A DNA stretch of 9,409 nt. Origin: JACZWL01 sp046756445 (lineage in GTDB: Bacteria; Pseudomonadota; Gammaproteobacteria; Steroidobacterales; Woeseiaceae). Positions within the stretch are counted from its first letter, which is position 1; the number at the start of each line of letters is the position of its first letter. The notes beneath the pieces were generated by a model that worked only from the letters and a program-made list of their open reading frames with translations, made no database searches and was not told the DNA's origin. Below are positions 1-6,203 of the stretch, piece after piece. The stretch is taken from contig JBHHWI010000112.1 in assembly GCA_046756445.1 (NCBI GenBank), forward strand, positions 1 to 9,409, given 5' to 3'. The position numbers and the translations under genes are program-made.

Positions 1-59
1 TGAAATCATATCGTTGTCAATGATCTCGGGCGGTCTCGTGCAATCTTCGGGCTAGCGAC

Positions 60-437
60 CTATCTGTTGATCCGCCAGTGCGGGTCTTTTCGGTTCTCGC
101 CCGCCCAGTAAAGACAGATCGTGTTGCCGGACGGGTCTTTCAGCCTCGCCTCGCGCCACAGCCATTGTTCGTCACGCGGCAGTTGCAGGAATTCGAGTCC
201 CTTGCCCTGCAACTCTTCACAAAACGCATCCAGGTCCTCGTGCTCGAAATAAACCACCGCCATGCCACCGAGCGCCGACTCTTGCGCTACGTGAACCGAA
301 AACGTGGAGTCTCCGTCCGGACACTCGAACCGCGCATAATGGTCCGCGTCGGTAATTTGTATGAGACCCAACTTCTTGTAGAACGCTACTGACTCGGGAA
401 TATTTCGGGCCGGTAGCGTCACCTGATTCAGATTCAT
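60..437 (-). CDS. VOC (glyoxalase/bleomycin-resistance fold) family protein
   Basis: A 125-residue protein of the vicinal oxygen chelate superfamily, the fold of glyoxalase I, extradiol dioxygenases and bleomycin-resistance proteins. The start MNLNQVTLPARNIPESVAFY (residues 1-20) is a typical first beta strand and helix. HYARFECPDG (33-42), VVYFEHEDLDAF (61-72) and REARLKDPSGNTICLYW (95-111) are the usual later strands and the conserved DPSGN turn; Glu96 is a plausible metal ligand. The length fits a single-domain member, which would act as a cytoplasmic dimer. The frame stays open upstream to 794, but family homology begins at the ATG at 435-437, and GGAG lies about 11 bases before it. The gene is divergent from the MBL-fold gene across 55 bases. 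Substrate and reaction cannot be inferred; glyoxalase I itself is unlikely because its characteristic longer sequence is absent. Confidence 0.85.
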   Translation of the reverse strand: MNLNQVTLPARNIPESVAFYKKLGLIQITDADHYARFECPDGDSTFSVHVAQESALGGMAVVYFEHEDLDAFCEELQGKGLEFLQLPRDEQWLWREARLKDPSGNTICLYWAGENRKDPHWRINR

Positions 438-492
438 TGTCGGATGTCTCCCGGTGTCCTGATCACCGCCACGATAATGGTATGGTGCGTGA

Positions 493-1503
493 ATGAGAAT
501 AGTGCTGCTCTGGCTCAAGCGAATCGGTATCGGGCTTGCCGGCGGCATATTCGTGAGCGTGCCGGCCACGATGTTGCTGTGGCAGAACCGAGACTCGATC
601 TGGGAGATGGACCTGGCAATCGCCGAGGCGGTGAATGTCGGCCCCGCTACCGTCACGGTCACCTGGCTGGGCGTCACGACCCTGCTGTTCGACGACGGCG
701 AGACACAGATCCTGATCGACGGTTTCTTCTCGCGGCCGGACATCCTGGACATCCTGTTCCGCAGACCTGTCGCCTCCGATGCCGCAAACATCAATTACGT
801 CCTGGATGAGTTTCAGATGCGCCGCCTCGCAGCGGTGATTCCCGTGCATTCGCATTACGCCCATGCCATGGATGTCGGCGCCATCGCGAACCGGACAAGC
901 GCGTCCGTCGTCGGCACCGAATCCACCGCCAACATAGCGCGTGGCGCCGACGTCCCGGAGGATCAGATCATGCTGGTCGCGAACGGTGACTCGCTGACCT
1001 TCGGAAAATTCACGGTGAATTTCATGACCTCCAGGCACGTGCCGGACGGTTTCGGCGACAGCCATCTGCTGGCCGGATTCATGTCGGAGCCGGTGCGGCA
1101 ACCGGCGGTCTTTACCGAATGGCGCGAGGGTGGTAGCTGGTCGATCCTTATCGGCCACCCCGAGGGCACGACTCTCGTGCATGGCAGCGCCGGTTTTGTC
1201 GAGGACGCGCTGTCGGAGATCGAAGCGGATGTCGCAATGTTAAGTGTCGCTGGCCTTTACAGGCAGGGCCTCCAGTACACACGGGAATATTGGCAACAGA
1301 CCGTCGGGCGGACCGGGGCAAAGCGGGTCTTCGTGATTCATCATGACGACTTCACCGAGCAGTTCGGCCGAATCAGATTGATGTCCAAGGCGTTCGACAA
1401 CGTCGGCAAATCGGTGAACTGGCTGAACGAGTTCGCGGGCGCCGGCGAGCAGCACATCGAACTCCTGATGCCGACCTTCGGAGTGCCGGTCAGTCTCTAC
1501 TGA
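493..1503 (+). CDS. MBL-fold metallo-hydrolase-like protein, membrane-anchored, altered metal motif
   Basis: A 336-residue protein of the metallo-beta-lactamase superfamily, closest in style to the broad UlaG/Lactamase_B_2 type. Residues 1-30 (basic start, then a hydrophobic stretch at about 11-30) look like a signal anchor, so the catalytic domain probably faces the periplasm. TWLGVTTLLFDDGETQILID (57-76) is the usual first beta hairpin. The metal motif reads HSHYAH at 119-124, where the family has HxHxDH: His119, His121 and His124 are present but the aspartate position is Ala123 (codon GCC at 859-861). Further candidate ligands are His182 (SRHVP) and His283/His284 (VIHHDDF). The start at 493 gives a clean anchor, although its ribosome binding site is weak. 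The 3' end overlaps the opposing GIY-YIG gene by 14 bases. The fold is confident; the substrate is unknown, and full two-metal activity is doubtful because of Ala123. Confidence 0.85.
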   Translation: MRIVLLWLKRIGIGLAGGIFVSVPATMLLWQNRDSIWEMDLAIAEAVNVGPATVTVTWLGVTTLLFDDGETQILIDGFFSRPDILDILFRRPVASDAANINYVLDEFQMRRLAAVIPVHSHYAHAMDVGAIANRTSASVVGTESTANIARGADVPEDQIMLVANGDSLTFGKFTVNFMTSRHVPDGFGDSHLLAGFMSEPVRQPAVFTEWREGGSWSILIGHPEGTTLVHGSAGFVEDALSEIEADVAMLSVAGLYRQGLQYTREYWQQTVGRTGAKRVFVIHHDDFTEQFGRIRLMSKAFDNVGKSVNWLNEFAGAGEQHIELLMPTFGVPVSLY

Positions 1504-1780
1504 ACTCCCGCAGCATTCCCTCGATCCGGTTTGGCAACTGACCAAGGTCTTCTTTGAGCGCCTTCGGCAGGCGTTTGATTCTGTGTTCGATCCTTGCCGC
1601 GACACCCCGGTCGCCGATCTCCTTTTGAAAGACGAGTTCCAGCGGGCCGCGCCCGCGCAGGTACCTGGCGCCTTTTTGGCCCTGCGCATGTTCGGCGACT
1701 CTCCTGTGCACGTCGGTCGCGATGCCGGTGTAGAAGCTGCCGTCGCCGCAGCGAACCAGATAGACGCTCCAGGATGACAT
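1490..1780 (-). CDS. GIY-YIG nuclease-domain protein, UPF0213/YhbQ type
   Basis: A 96-residue single-domain GIY-YIG protein. The two signature strands appear as VYL (6-8) and YTG (17-19) within VYLVRCGDGSFYTGIATD. They are followed by HRRVAEH (25-31), with the conserved Arg27, and GARYLRGRGPLELVF (37-51). The metal-binding glutamate of the family is Glu65 in ARIEHRIKRLPKALK. Length and motif order match the small UPF0213/YhbQ proteins, which are usually described as possible DNA-repair nucleases; the biological role of most members is not established. It is the last gene of the minus-strand run, starting 9 bases after the DUF1272 gene stops, so translational coupling is likely. Its stop lies inside the 3' end of the opposing MBL-fold gene. 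Confidence 0.92.
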   Translation of the reverse strand: MSSWSVYLVRCGDGSFYTGIATDVHRRVAEHAQGQKGARYLRGRGPLELVFQKEIGDRGVAARIEHRIKRLPKALKEDLGQLPNRIEGMLREFSRD

Positions 1781-1789
1781 CTGCGGTCG

Positions 1790-2020
1790 CTACCCCGCGC
1801 GATTGACGCGCTTGGTCGAAGCCGGGTACTTCTCCAGCAGGACGGCCGGTCTCACGGGCCTGTGCTCGAAGTTGCCGCCGCAATTCGGGCAGACGCCACC
1901 CAACACGTCGACGGCACATGTGCGGCAGAAAGTGCACTCGAACGTGCAGATCATTGCATCAGCGGAGTCAGGCGGCAGGTCGCGATCGCAGTATTCGCAG
2001 TTCGGCCGCAGCTCGAGCAT
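1790..2020 (-). CDS. DUF1272 small cysteine-rich (probable zinc-binding) protein
   Basis: A 76-residue protein that I recognise as DUF1272. Eight cysteines sit in four pairs: Cys8/Cys11, Cys25/Cys29, Cys32/Cys35 and Cys44/Cys47. This spacing fits two zinc sites in a small treble-clef or RING-like knuckle. The start MLELRPNCEYCDRDLPPDS and the tail RPVRPA...YPAST are characteristic of the family. It is probably cytoplasmic; no enzymatic role is known for the family, and a structural or nucleic-acid-binding role is only a guess. It lies 12 bases after the Imm10-like gene and 9 bases before the GIY-YIG gene, within the same probable transcript. Confidence 0.9.
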   Translation of the reverse strand: MLELRPNCEYCDRDLPPDSADAMICTFECTFCRTCAVDVLGGVCPNCGGNFEHRPVRPAVLLEKYPASTKRVNRAG

Positions 2021-2032
2021 CGGGTCGCCCGA

Positions 2033-2404
2033 TCAGGCGTTGCCGCCCGCCAGTGTGCCGCCGAGGACACGGAACACACCGGCTTCGACGCTCGCCTGGT
2101 TCTCGGGGGTTTCGTCGTAAATGAGGACGATCTCTTTGGCGCCGTTCAACGCCTCGGCGGGCTCGCGCAGCTCCAGCGTGAGCATGTTTCCGGTCAGTCT
2201 GGCCTCCGAAATCATATCGTGGCCGGCATATTGCTGTTCGTTGATCTCGATGTATATCGCATCGTCAAGCTCCTCATCCTCGGCGCGCATGAGCAACAGA
2301 TAGTCGTCGATATCGCCGCTGTCAGTCGTCTTCGCAAAGAACAACATCGTTGCGTTTTCCCTGACATCGAAAGCCACGGTATCGTAGGTCCGGGTGTCTG
2401 ACAT
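2033..2404 (-). CDS. small acidic protein resembling the Imm10 immunity family
   Basis: A 123-residue soluble protein, strongly acidic (for example AEDEELDDA at 41-49), with no signal peptide or membrane segment. DYLLLMR (34-40), YIEINEQQYAGHDMI (51-65), then LTLELREPAEAL (75-86) and a C-terminal EIVLIYD (91-97), follow the pattern I recall for Imm10 immunity proteins: a strand ending in LxR, a YIE-x-x-DQ-like segment with a Gly-containing loop, then a hydrophobic strand. Imm10 members neutralise toxins of polymorphic or contact-dependent systems, but many stand-alone relatives have no known partner. No toxin gene is visible here. The ATG at 2402-2404 is 4 bases after the acyltransferase stop codon, so coupling is likely. 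The family assignment is by pattern only; the gene itself is well supported by operon position. Confidence 0.75.
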   Translation of the reverse strand: MSDTRTYDTVAFDVRENATMLFFAKTTDSGDIDDYLLLMRAEDEELDDAIYIEINEQQYAGHDMISEARLTGNMLTLELREPAEALNGAKEIVLIYDETPENQASVEAGVFRVLGGTLAGGNA

Positions 2405-2408
2405 GGAT

Positions 2409-3317
2409 TTACCCGCCGGCTGGATGCGAGCTCATAGTGTACGCGATGCGGTCGTCTTTCTCATGCCAGATCCCGGCAAGCCACCGGTGAAATCGACTAC
2501 GAAACTCCCGGTCGTTTTCGTAGTCTCCCTCGACCATCCAGTTTTCGACCGCGCGCTTGTTGACGTCGATGATGATGCCTTCGAAATCACCGCAGCACAG
2601 ATCCCAGAAATGCGCCACACCATGCGGATAGACGAGTGTCACGTCCAGTATCGAGTCGAACATGTCTCCCATCGACGTAAGCGCCAGCGCTATACCGCCG
2701 GCTTTCGGCGGCAGCAGATGCTCGTAGGTGGACTGTATGCTGATCTTCTTCTCCTGCGTGAATCGCGTCCCCTCGATGAAATTGAAAACGCTGGTCGGCG
2801 CTTCCCGGAACTTCCTGCAGGCCATGCGGGTTGCCTCGAGATCCCTGCCCTTCTTGCCCGGGTGCCTTGCCAGATAGGATTTGGAGTAGCGCTTCATGAA
2901 CGGAAAGTCCATTGCCCACCAGGCGATGCCGAGAATCGGAAACCAGATCAGCTCCTGTTTGAGAAAGAACTTCAGCAGCGGGATGCGCCGGTTCAGGGCC
3001 ACCTGCAGCACAACGATATCTACCCAGGTCTGGTGATTGGCGATGACCAGGTACCAGCCCTCTCGATGCAGGTCCTCGATGCCGCGGACGTCCATCTGAC
3101 CGGACCGGTGAAGCCCGAGAATCACGGCATTGCAGCTGACCCAGTTCTCGCCTATCGCCATGATCAGCCGGGTCATCACGCGGCGGAAGGACGTCGCAGG
3201 CACCACCAGCTTGAGCACGGCAAACAGCAGCAGAGGGGTACACCAGACGACGGTATTGACCGTAAGGGTCGCAAACGTGGCGATCCCCCCAAGATTTCTT
3301 GATATTGTTCCAAGCAT
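2409..3317 (-). CDS. 1-acylglycerol-3-phosphate acyltransferase-like protein (YihG type, PlsC superfamily)
   Basis: A 302-residue membrane acyltransferase. Hydrophobic segments at about 10-40 anchor the N terminus, and a second patch lies at about 122-140. The catalytic HX4D motif is His95-Asp100 in NHQTWVD. The acceptor-binding motif is FIEGTRFT (180-187), and the later PKAGG (204-208) matches the third conserved block. This combination is typical of the E. coli YihG group, which places acyl chains on lysophosphatidic acid or a related lysophospholipid at the inner membrane. The frame continues upstream to 3653, but that 112-residue extension overlaps the opposing iorA gene and lacks family features. 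The ATG at 3315-3317 starts directly before the membrane anchor. It is the first gene of a four-gene minus-strand run and is divergent from iorA. Superfamily is certain; acyl donor and acceptor are not. Confidence 0.92.
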   Translation of the reverse strand: MLGTISRNLGGIATFATLTVNTVVWCTPLLLFAVLKLVVPATSFRRVMTRLIMAIGENWVSCNAVILGLHRSGQMDVRGIEDLHREGWYLVIANHQTWVDIVVLQVALNRRIPLLKFFLKQELIWFPILGIAWWAMDFPFMKRYSKSYLARHPGKKGRDLEATRMACRKFREAPTSVFNFIEGTRFTQEKKISIQSTYEHLLPPKAGGIALALTSMGDMFDSILDVTLVYPHGVAHFWDLCCGDFEGIIIDVNKRAVENWMVEGDYENDREFRSRFHRWLAGIWHEKDDRIAYTMSSHPAGG

Positions 3318-3416
3318 GCCCGGTTCATCCCGACCGTAAGCATCGCATTCTATCCGGAATATTGGTTTTCCGCGGGCAGGCAACCGCCACCTTGCTGAGC
3401 CCACGCCCTTGGAGTA

Positions 3417-3436
3417 CTGTGGCTGATCAGCCTCAG
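3417..3436. promoter_or_regulatory. imperfect 20-base palindrome upstream of iorA, candidate operator
   Basis: The core GGCTGATCAGCC (3421-3432) is a perfect 12-base palindrome. It extends on both sides by CTG/CAG after a single T/T mismatch, giving 18 of 20 symmetric positions. It ends 29 bases before the iorA ATG and lies between two divergent transcription units, so it could bind a dimeric regulator of either. A weak -35/-10-like pair (TTGCTG at 3392 and TACTGT at 3415, spacing 17) would put the palindrome over the -10. An RNA stem in the leader is the alternative. No adjacent regulator gene is present. Confidence 0.35.
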
Positions 3437-3465
3437 GCATGCGCGCAATCGAAGAGCGACAAGAC

Positions 3466-3960
3466 ATGATGACACTCACGATCAATGGCGAGCGGTACGA
3501 CATCGATGTCGACCCGTCCACACCGTTACTCTGGGTTATCAGGGAACAGGCCGGACTGACCGGCACCAAGTTCGGCTGCGGCATCTCGCAGTGCGGCGCC
3601 TGTACGGTCCACCTGAACGGCCGGGCCGTGCGCTCTTGCGTAACGCCCGTCAAAGCCGCAGCGAATCAGGACATCACGACCATCGAAGGCATTGGCGGCA
3701 ATGGCGCCGGCCTGCACGCAGTACAGCAGGCCTGGATCGACGAGCAGGTTCCGCAGTGCGGCTACTGTCAGTCCGGGCAGATCATGTCCGCCGTGGCGCT
3801 GCTCGATCAGAGCCGCTCCCCGAGCGACGACGACATCGACCGCGCGATGAGCGGCAATGTCTGTCGTTGCGGCACCTATCCGCGCATCCGCCGGGGCATC
3901 AAGCGAGCTGCCGCGATGCTTGCCGATTCAGAGAGCAGCCGGGAGCGGTCAAATGGGTAA
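3466..3960 (+). CDS. iorA: isoquinoline 1-oxidoreductase-type 2Fe-2S subunit
   Basis: The small iron-sulfur subunit (164 residues) of a two-subunit xanthine-oxidase-family molybdoenzyme. It carries electrons from the molybdenum site in the partner subunit to an external acceptor. The N-terminal plant-type ferredoxin domain has Cys38, Cys43, Cys46 (GCGISQCGACTVHLNG) and Cys58. The C-terminal helical domain has Cys98 and Cys101 (QCGYCQSGQ) plus Cys133 and Cys135 (NVCRCGTY), the second 2Fe-2S cluster. All eight ligands are present and the length is normal. An ATG at 3439 is also in frame, but the family normally begins at MMTLTINGERY, so I chose 3466; neither start has a strong ribosome binding site. 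There is no signal peptide, so if the complex is exported this subunit must travel with the Tat-bearing partner. It overlaps iorB by 8 bases, which implies translational coupling. Confidence 0.93.
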   Translation: MMTLTINGERYDIDVDPSTPLLWVIREQAGLTGTKFGCGISQCGACTVHLNGRAVRSCVTPVKAAANQDITTIEGIGGNGAGLHAVQQAWIDEQVPQCGYCQSGQIMSAVALLDQSRSPSDDDIDRAMSGNVCRCGTYPRIRRGIKRAAAMLADSESSRERSNG

Positions 3961-6184
3961 GTGGACCAGACGCGCATTCATCACGACCGGCGTGCTGGCC
4001 GGCGGAACGTTTGCCATCGGCATCGCCATCCGACCGGGTGACCGCAGATCCGGAGTCTTCGGCCTTGTCGCAGGCGAAGAAGAAAAACTGTTGAACATCT
4101 GGGTGAAGATTTCCCCGGATAACACCGTAACCGTGATCGTCCCGCATGCCGACATGGGACAGGGCGTGCATACGACGCTGGCCATGATGCTGGCCGACGA
4201 GATGGACGCGGACTGGTCGAAGGTCAGCATGCTCGAGGCCCCGTCGCACGAGGAATACGCCAACTACGCCCTCGCCCGCGGATACGCGCTGGGCGAGAGG
4301 AACTTTCCGTCTTTCCTGATCGACACGGTAGACGGATTTTTCCTCGAGGCAACGCAATACATGGGGCTGCAGATCACTGGTGGCAGCACCTCCGTACGCA
4401 CGACCGGCATGCTCGCCATGCGGGTCGCGGGCGCCGCAGCCAGATCCGTTTTGCAGCAGGCCGCCGCAGAGGCCTGGCAGGTCCCGGTCGACGAGCTGGA
4501 GACGAGAGACAGCCACGTCTACCACGCGGCAAGTAATCGCGCCGCACCCTACGCGGCATTTGCCGCCAAGGCTGCGGAGCTCAAGGTTCCGCCCAAGCCT
4601 GTACTCAAGTCCGAGAAGGAATTCACTATCATGGGCCGCTCGGTCCCGCGGATGGACATCCCGTCGAAGGTCGACGGCACAGCCGGCTTCGGTATCGACA
4701 CCGTGCTGCCCGGTATGAAATACGCCGCCGTGAAAGCAGCGCCCGTCTTCGGCGACAAGATTGCATCGATCGATACGGCATCGGTGCAGGACCTGCCCGG
4801 CGTGAGACAAGTCGTCAACCTCGGCGACGCCGTCGCCATCGTCGCCGACGGCTACTGGCAGGCGCGACAAGCTGTCGACAAGATTGCCATCGAATACGCG
4901 CCCAGCGGCAACGGCGACGTCGAGCAGAGCGACATCTACAAGCAGTTCGCCGCCGACATGGACCGCGCCAACGAGCAACGCGATCAGCAGATCGATTTCA
5001 AAAAAGGCGATGCCGACGCGGCGCTCAGCGCTGCCAGCCAGGTCGTCGAAGCCGAATACCGCGTGCCCTACCTGGCCCACGCCACCATGGAGCCGATGAA
5101 CTGCACGGCCTGGGTGCATGACGGGCAGTGCGAGCTCTGGACCGGCACCCAGAACCCGCTGGGCTTCGCCAAGGAGGTCGCAGAAGCCATCGACATGGAC
5201 CTGTCCGGTGTCACCGTCCACAACCAGTATCTCGGTGGCGGATTCGGCCGGCGGGCGTTCGGCGATTATGCGATTCAGGCTGCCCGTATCGCGTCCCAGG
5301 TGTCTTATCCGGTCAAGCTGATCTGGTCGCGCGAGGAAGACATGCGCCACGACCACTACCGCGATGCCAACGTCAGCCGCTTCCGGGCGGGACTGGACGA
5401 TGCCGGCCGTCCCGTTGCCTGGGTCAACCAGTACGTCGAAAAGCACGACCCTGCCGAGGCGCCTCACATTCCCTACGGTATCGACAACCAGTTCATCCAC
5501 TTCGCCGAGAGCAAGACCCACGTGCCATGGGGCTTCTGGCGCAGCGTCGACCACTCACTGCACGGTTTTTTCACCGAGTCGTTTATCGATGAACTCGCCG
5601 TCGCCGCCGGCAGGGACCCCTACCAGTTCCGGCATGACCTGCTCGCCGACGCACCGAAACACCGGGCCGTACTCGATCTCGCCGCGGAGAAGGCCGGCTG
5701 GGGCGAGCCTTTGCCGGAGAACCGGGGACGCGGGATAGCACTGCAAACGTCTTTCGGCTCGATCGTGGCGCAGGTCGTCGAGGTAGAGGTCAGAGACGGA
5801 ACACCGCGGGCCCACAGAGTCGTTTGCGCCATCGATGCCGGGTTTGCCTTCCACCCGGACGGCATGAAAGCGCAGATGGAGAGCGGCATCATCTACGGAC
5901 TGACCGCCGCCCTGTACGGCGAGATATCGATCCACCGCGGTGCCGTCGCACAAAGTAACTTCCACGATTACCGGATGGTTCGCATGAACGAGTCGCCGGA
6001 GATCGACACTTATATCATCAACAGCGGAGACGCCATCGGCGGCGCGGGCGAGCCGGGAACACCCGCGATCGCACCTGCGCTCGCCAACGCGATCTACGAT
6101 GCGGTCGGCATCCGCATACGCGAGCTTCCGATCAAACGCCACGACCTGAGGCGCGAGGACCTCGAATCGAAGGATGTTGCCTGA
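3953..6184 (+). CDS. iorB: isoquinoline 1-oxidoreductase-type molybdopterin-binding subunit, Tat-exported
   Basis: The large catalytic subunit (743 residues) of a xanthine-oxidase-family hydroxylase or aldehyde dehydrogenase that binds the molybdenum cofactor. The N terminus WTRRAFITTGVLAGGTFAIG carries a twin-arginine motif (Arg6-Arg7) and a hydrophobic stretch, so export through Tat is expected. Conserved blocks are HADMGQGVHTTLAMMLADEM (65-84), the PRMDIPSKVDG hinge (232-242), LAHATMEPMNCTAWV (374-388), GGGFGRR (428-434) and GGAGEPGTP (696-704). Glu700 is the expected catalytic base. The frame is open from 3857, but the ATG at 3953 places the Tat motif correctly and is preceded by GGGAGCGG. 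There is no FAD subunit and no cytochrome c gene next to it, so the electron acceptor is not apparent. The substrate may be an N-heterocycle or an aldehyde; the sequence cannot decide. Cofactor insertion chaperones are not in the window. Confidence 0.93.
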   Translation: MGKWTRRAFITTGVLAGGTFAIGIAIRPGDRRSGVFGLVAGEEEKLLNIWVKISPDNTVTVIVPHADMGQGVHTTLAMMLADEMDADWSKVSMLEAPSHEEYANYALARGYALGERNFPSFLIDTVDGFFLEATQYMGLQITGGSTSVRTTGMLAMRVAGAAARSVLQQAAAEAWQVPVDELETRDSHVYHAASNRAAPYAAFAAKAAELKVPPKPVLKSEKEFTIMGRSVPRMDIPSKVDGTAGFGIDTVLPGMKYAAVKAAPVFGDKIASIDTASVQDLPGVRQVVNLGDAVAIVADGYWQARQAVDKIAIEYAPSGNGDVEQSDIYKQFAADMDRANEQRDQQIDFKKGDADAALSAASQVVEAEYRVPYLAHATMEPMNCTAWVHDGQCELWTGTQNPLGFAKEVAEAIDMDLSGVTVHNQYLGGGFGRRAFGDYAIQAARIASQVSYPVKLIWSREEDMRHDHYRDANVSRFRAGLDDAGRPVAWVNQYVEKHDPAEAPHIPYGIDNQFIHFAESKTHVPWGFWRSVDHSLHGFFTESFIDELAVAAGRDPYQFRHDLLADAPKHRAVLDLAAEKAGWGEPLPENRGRGIALQTSFGSIVAQVVEVEVRDGTPRAHRVVCAIDAGFAFHPDGMKAQMESGIIYGLTAALYGEISIHRGAVAQSNFHDYRMVRMNESPEIDTYIINSGDAIGGAGEPGTPAIAPALANAIYDAVGIRIRELPIKRHDLRREDLESKDVA

Positions 6185-6185
6185 A

Positions 6186-6203
6186 TCGGATCGCGGAATC
6201 CGA
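6186..6203. terminator. weak hairpin between convergent iorB and the 520-residue gene
   Basis: TCGGAT (6186-6191) and ATCCGA (6198-6203) form a six-pair stem with a six-base loop in the 19-base gap between convergent genes. A second perfect palindrome, AGCCGATCGGCT (6206-6217), follows immediately, over the stop end of the opposing gene. There is no T-run on either side, so this is at best a weak or bidirectional terminator. Position is the main support. Confidence 0.2.

Noticed and set aside
1..54. open frame on the plus strand ending at 54, possibly the 3' end of a gene starting outside the window
   Set aside because: Only 17 codons are visible, with no recognisable motif, so a gene cannot be supported.
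438..794. 119-residue upstream extension of the VOC reading frame
   Set aside because: It overlaps the opposing MBL-fold gene, carries no VOC features, and family homology begins at the ATG at 435-437.
2..2220. 13-base direct repeat GAAATCATATCGT at 2-14 and 2208-2220
   Set aside because: The length is at chance level, the flanks are unrelated, and one copy lies inside a coding region.
3318..3653. 112-residue upstream extension of the acyltransferase frame
   Set aside because: It overlaps the conserved cysteine-motif region of iorA on the other strand and lacks any family signal. The ATG at 3315-3317 precedes the membrane anchor.
3899..5554. 551-residue open frame on the minus strand inside iorB
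   Set aside because: It lies opposite a clearly recognised molybdoenzyme gene and its translation shows no family motif. Long antisense frames are common in GC-rich coding DNA.
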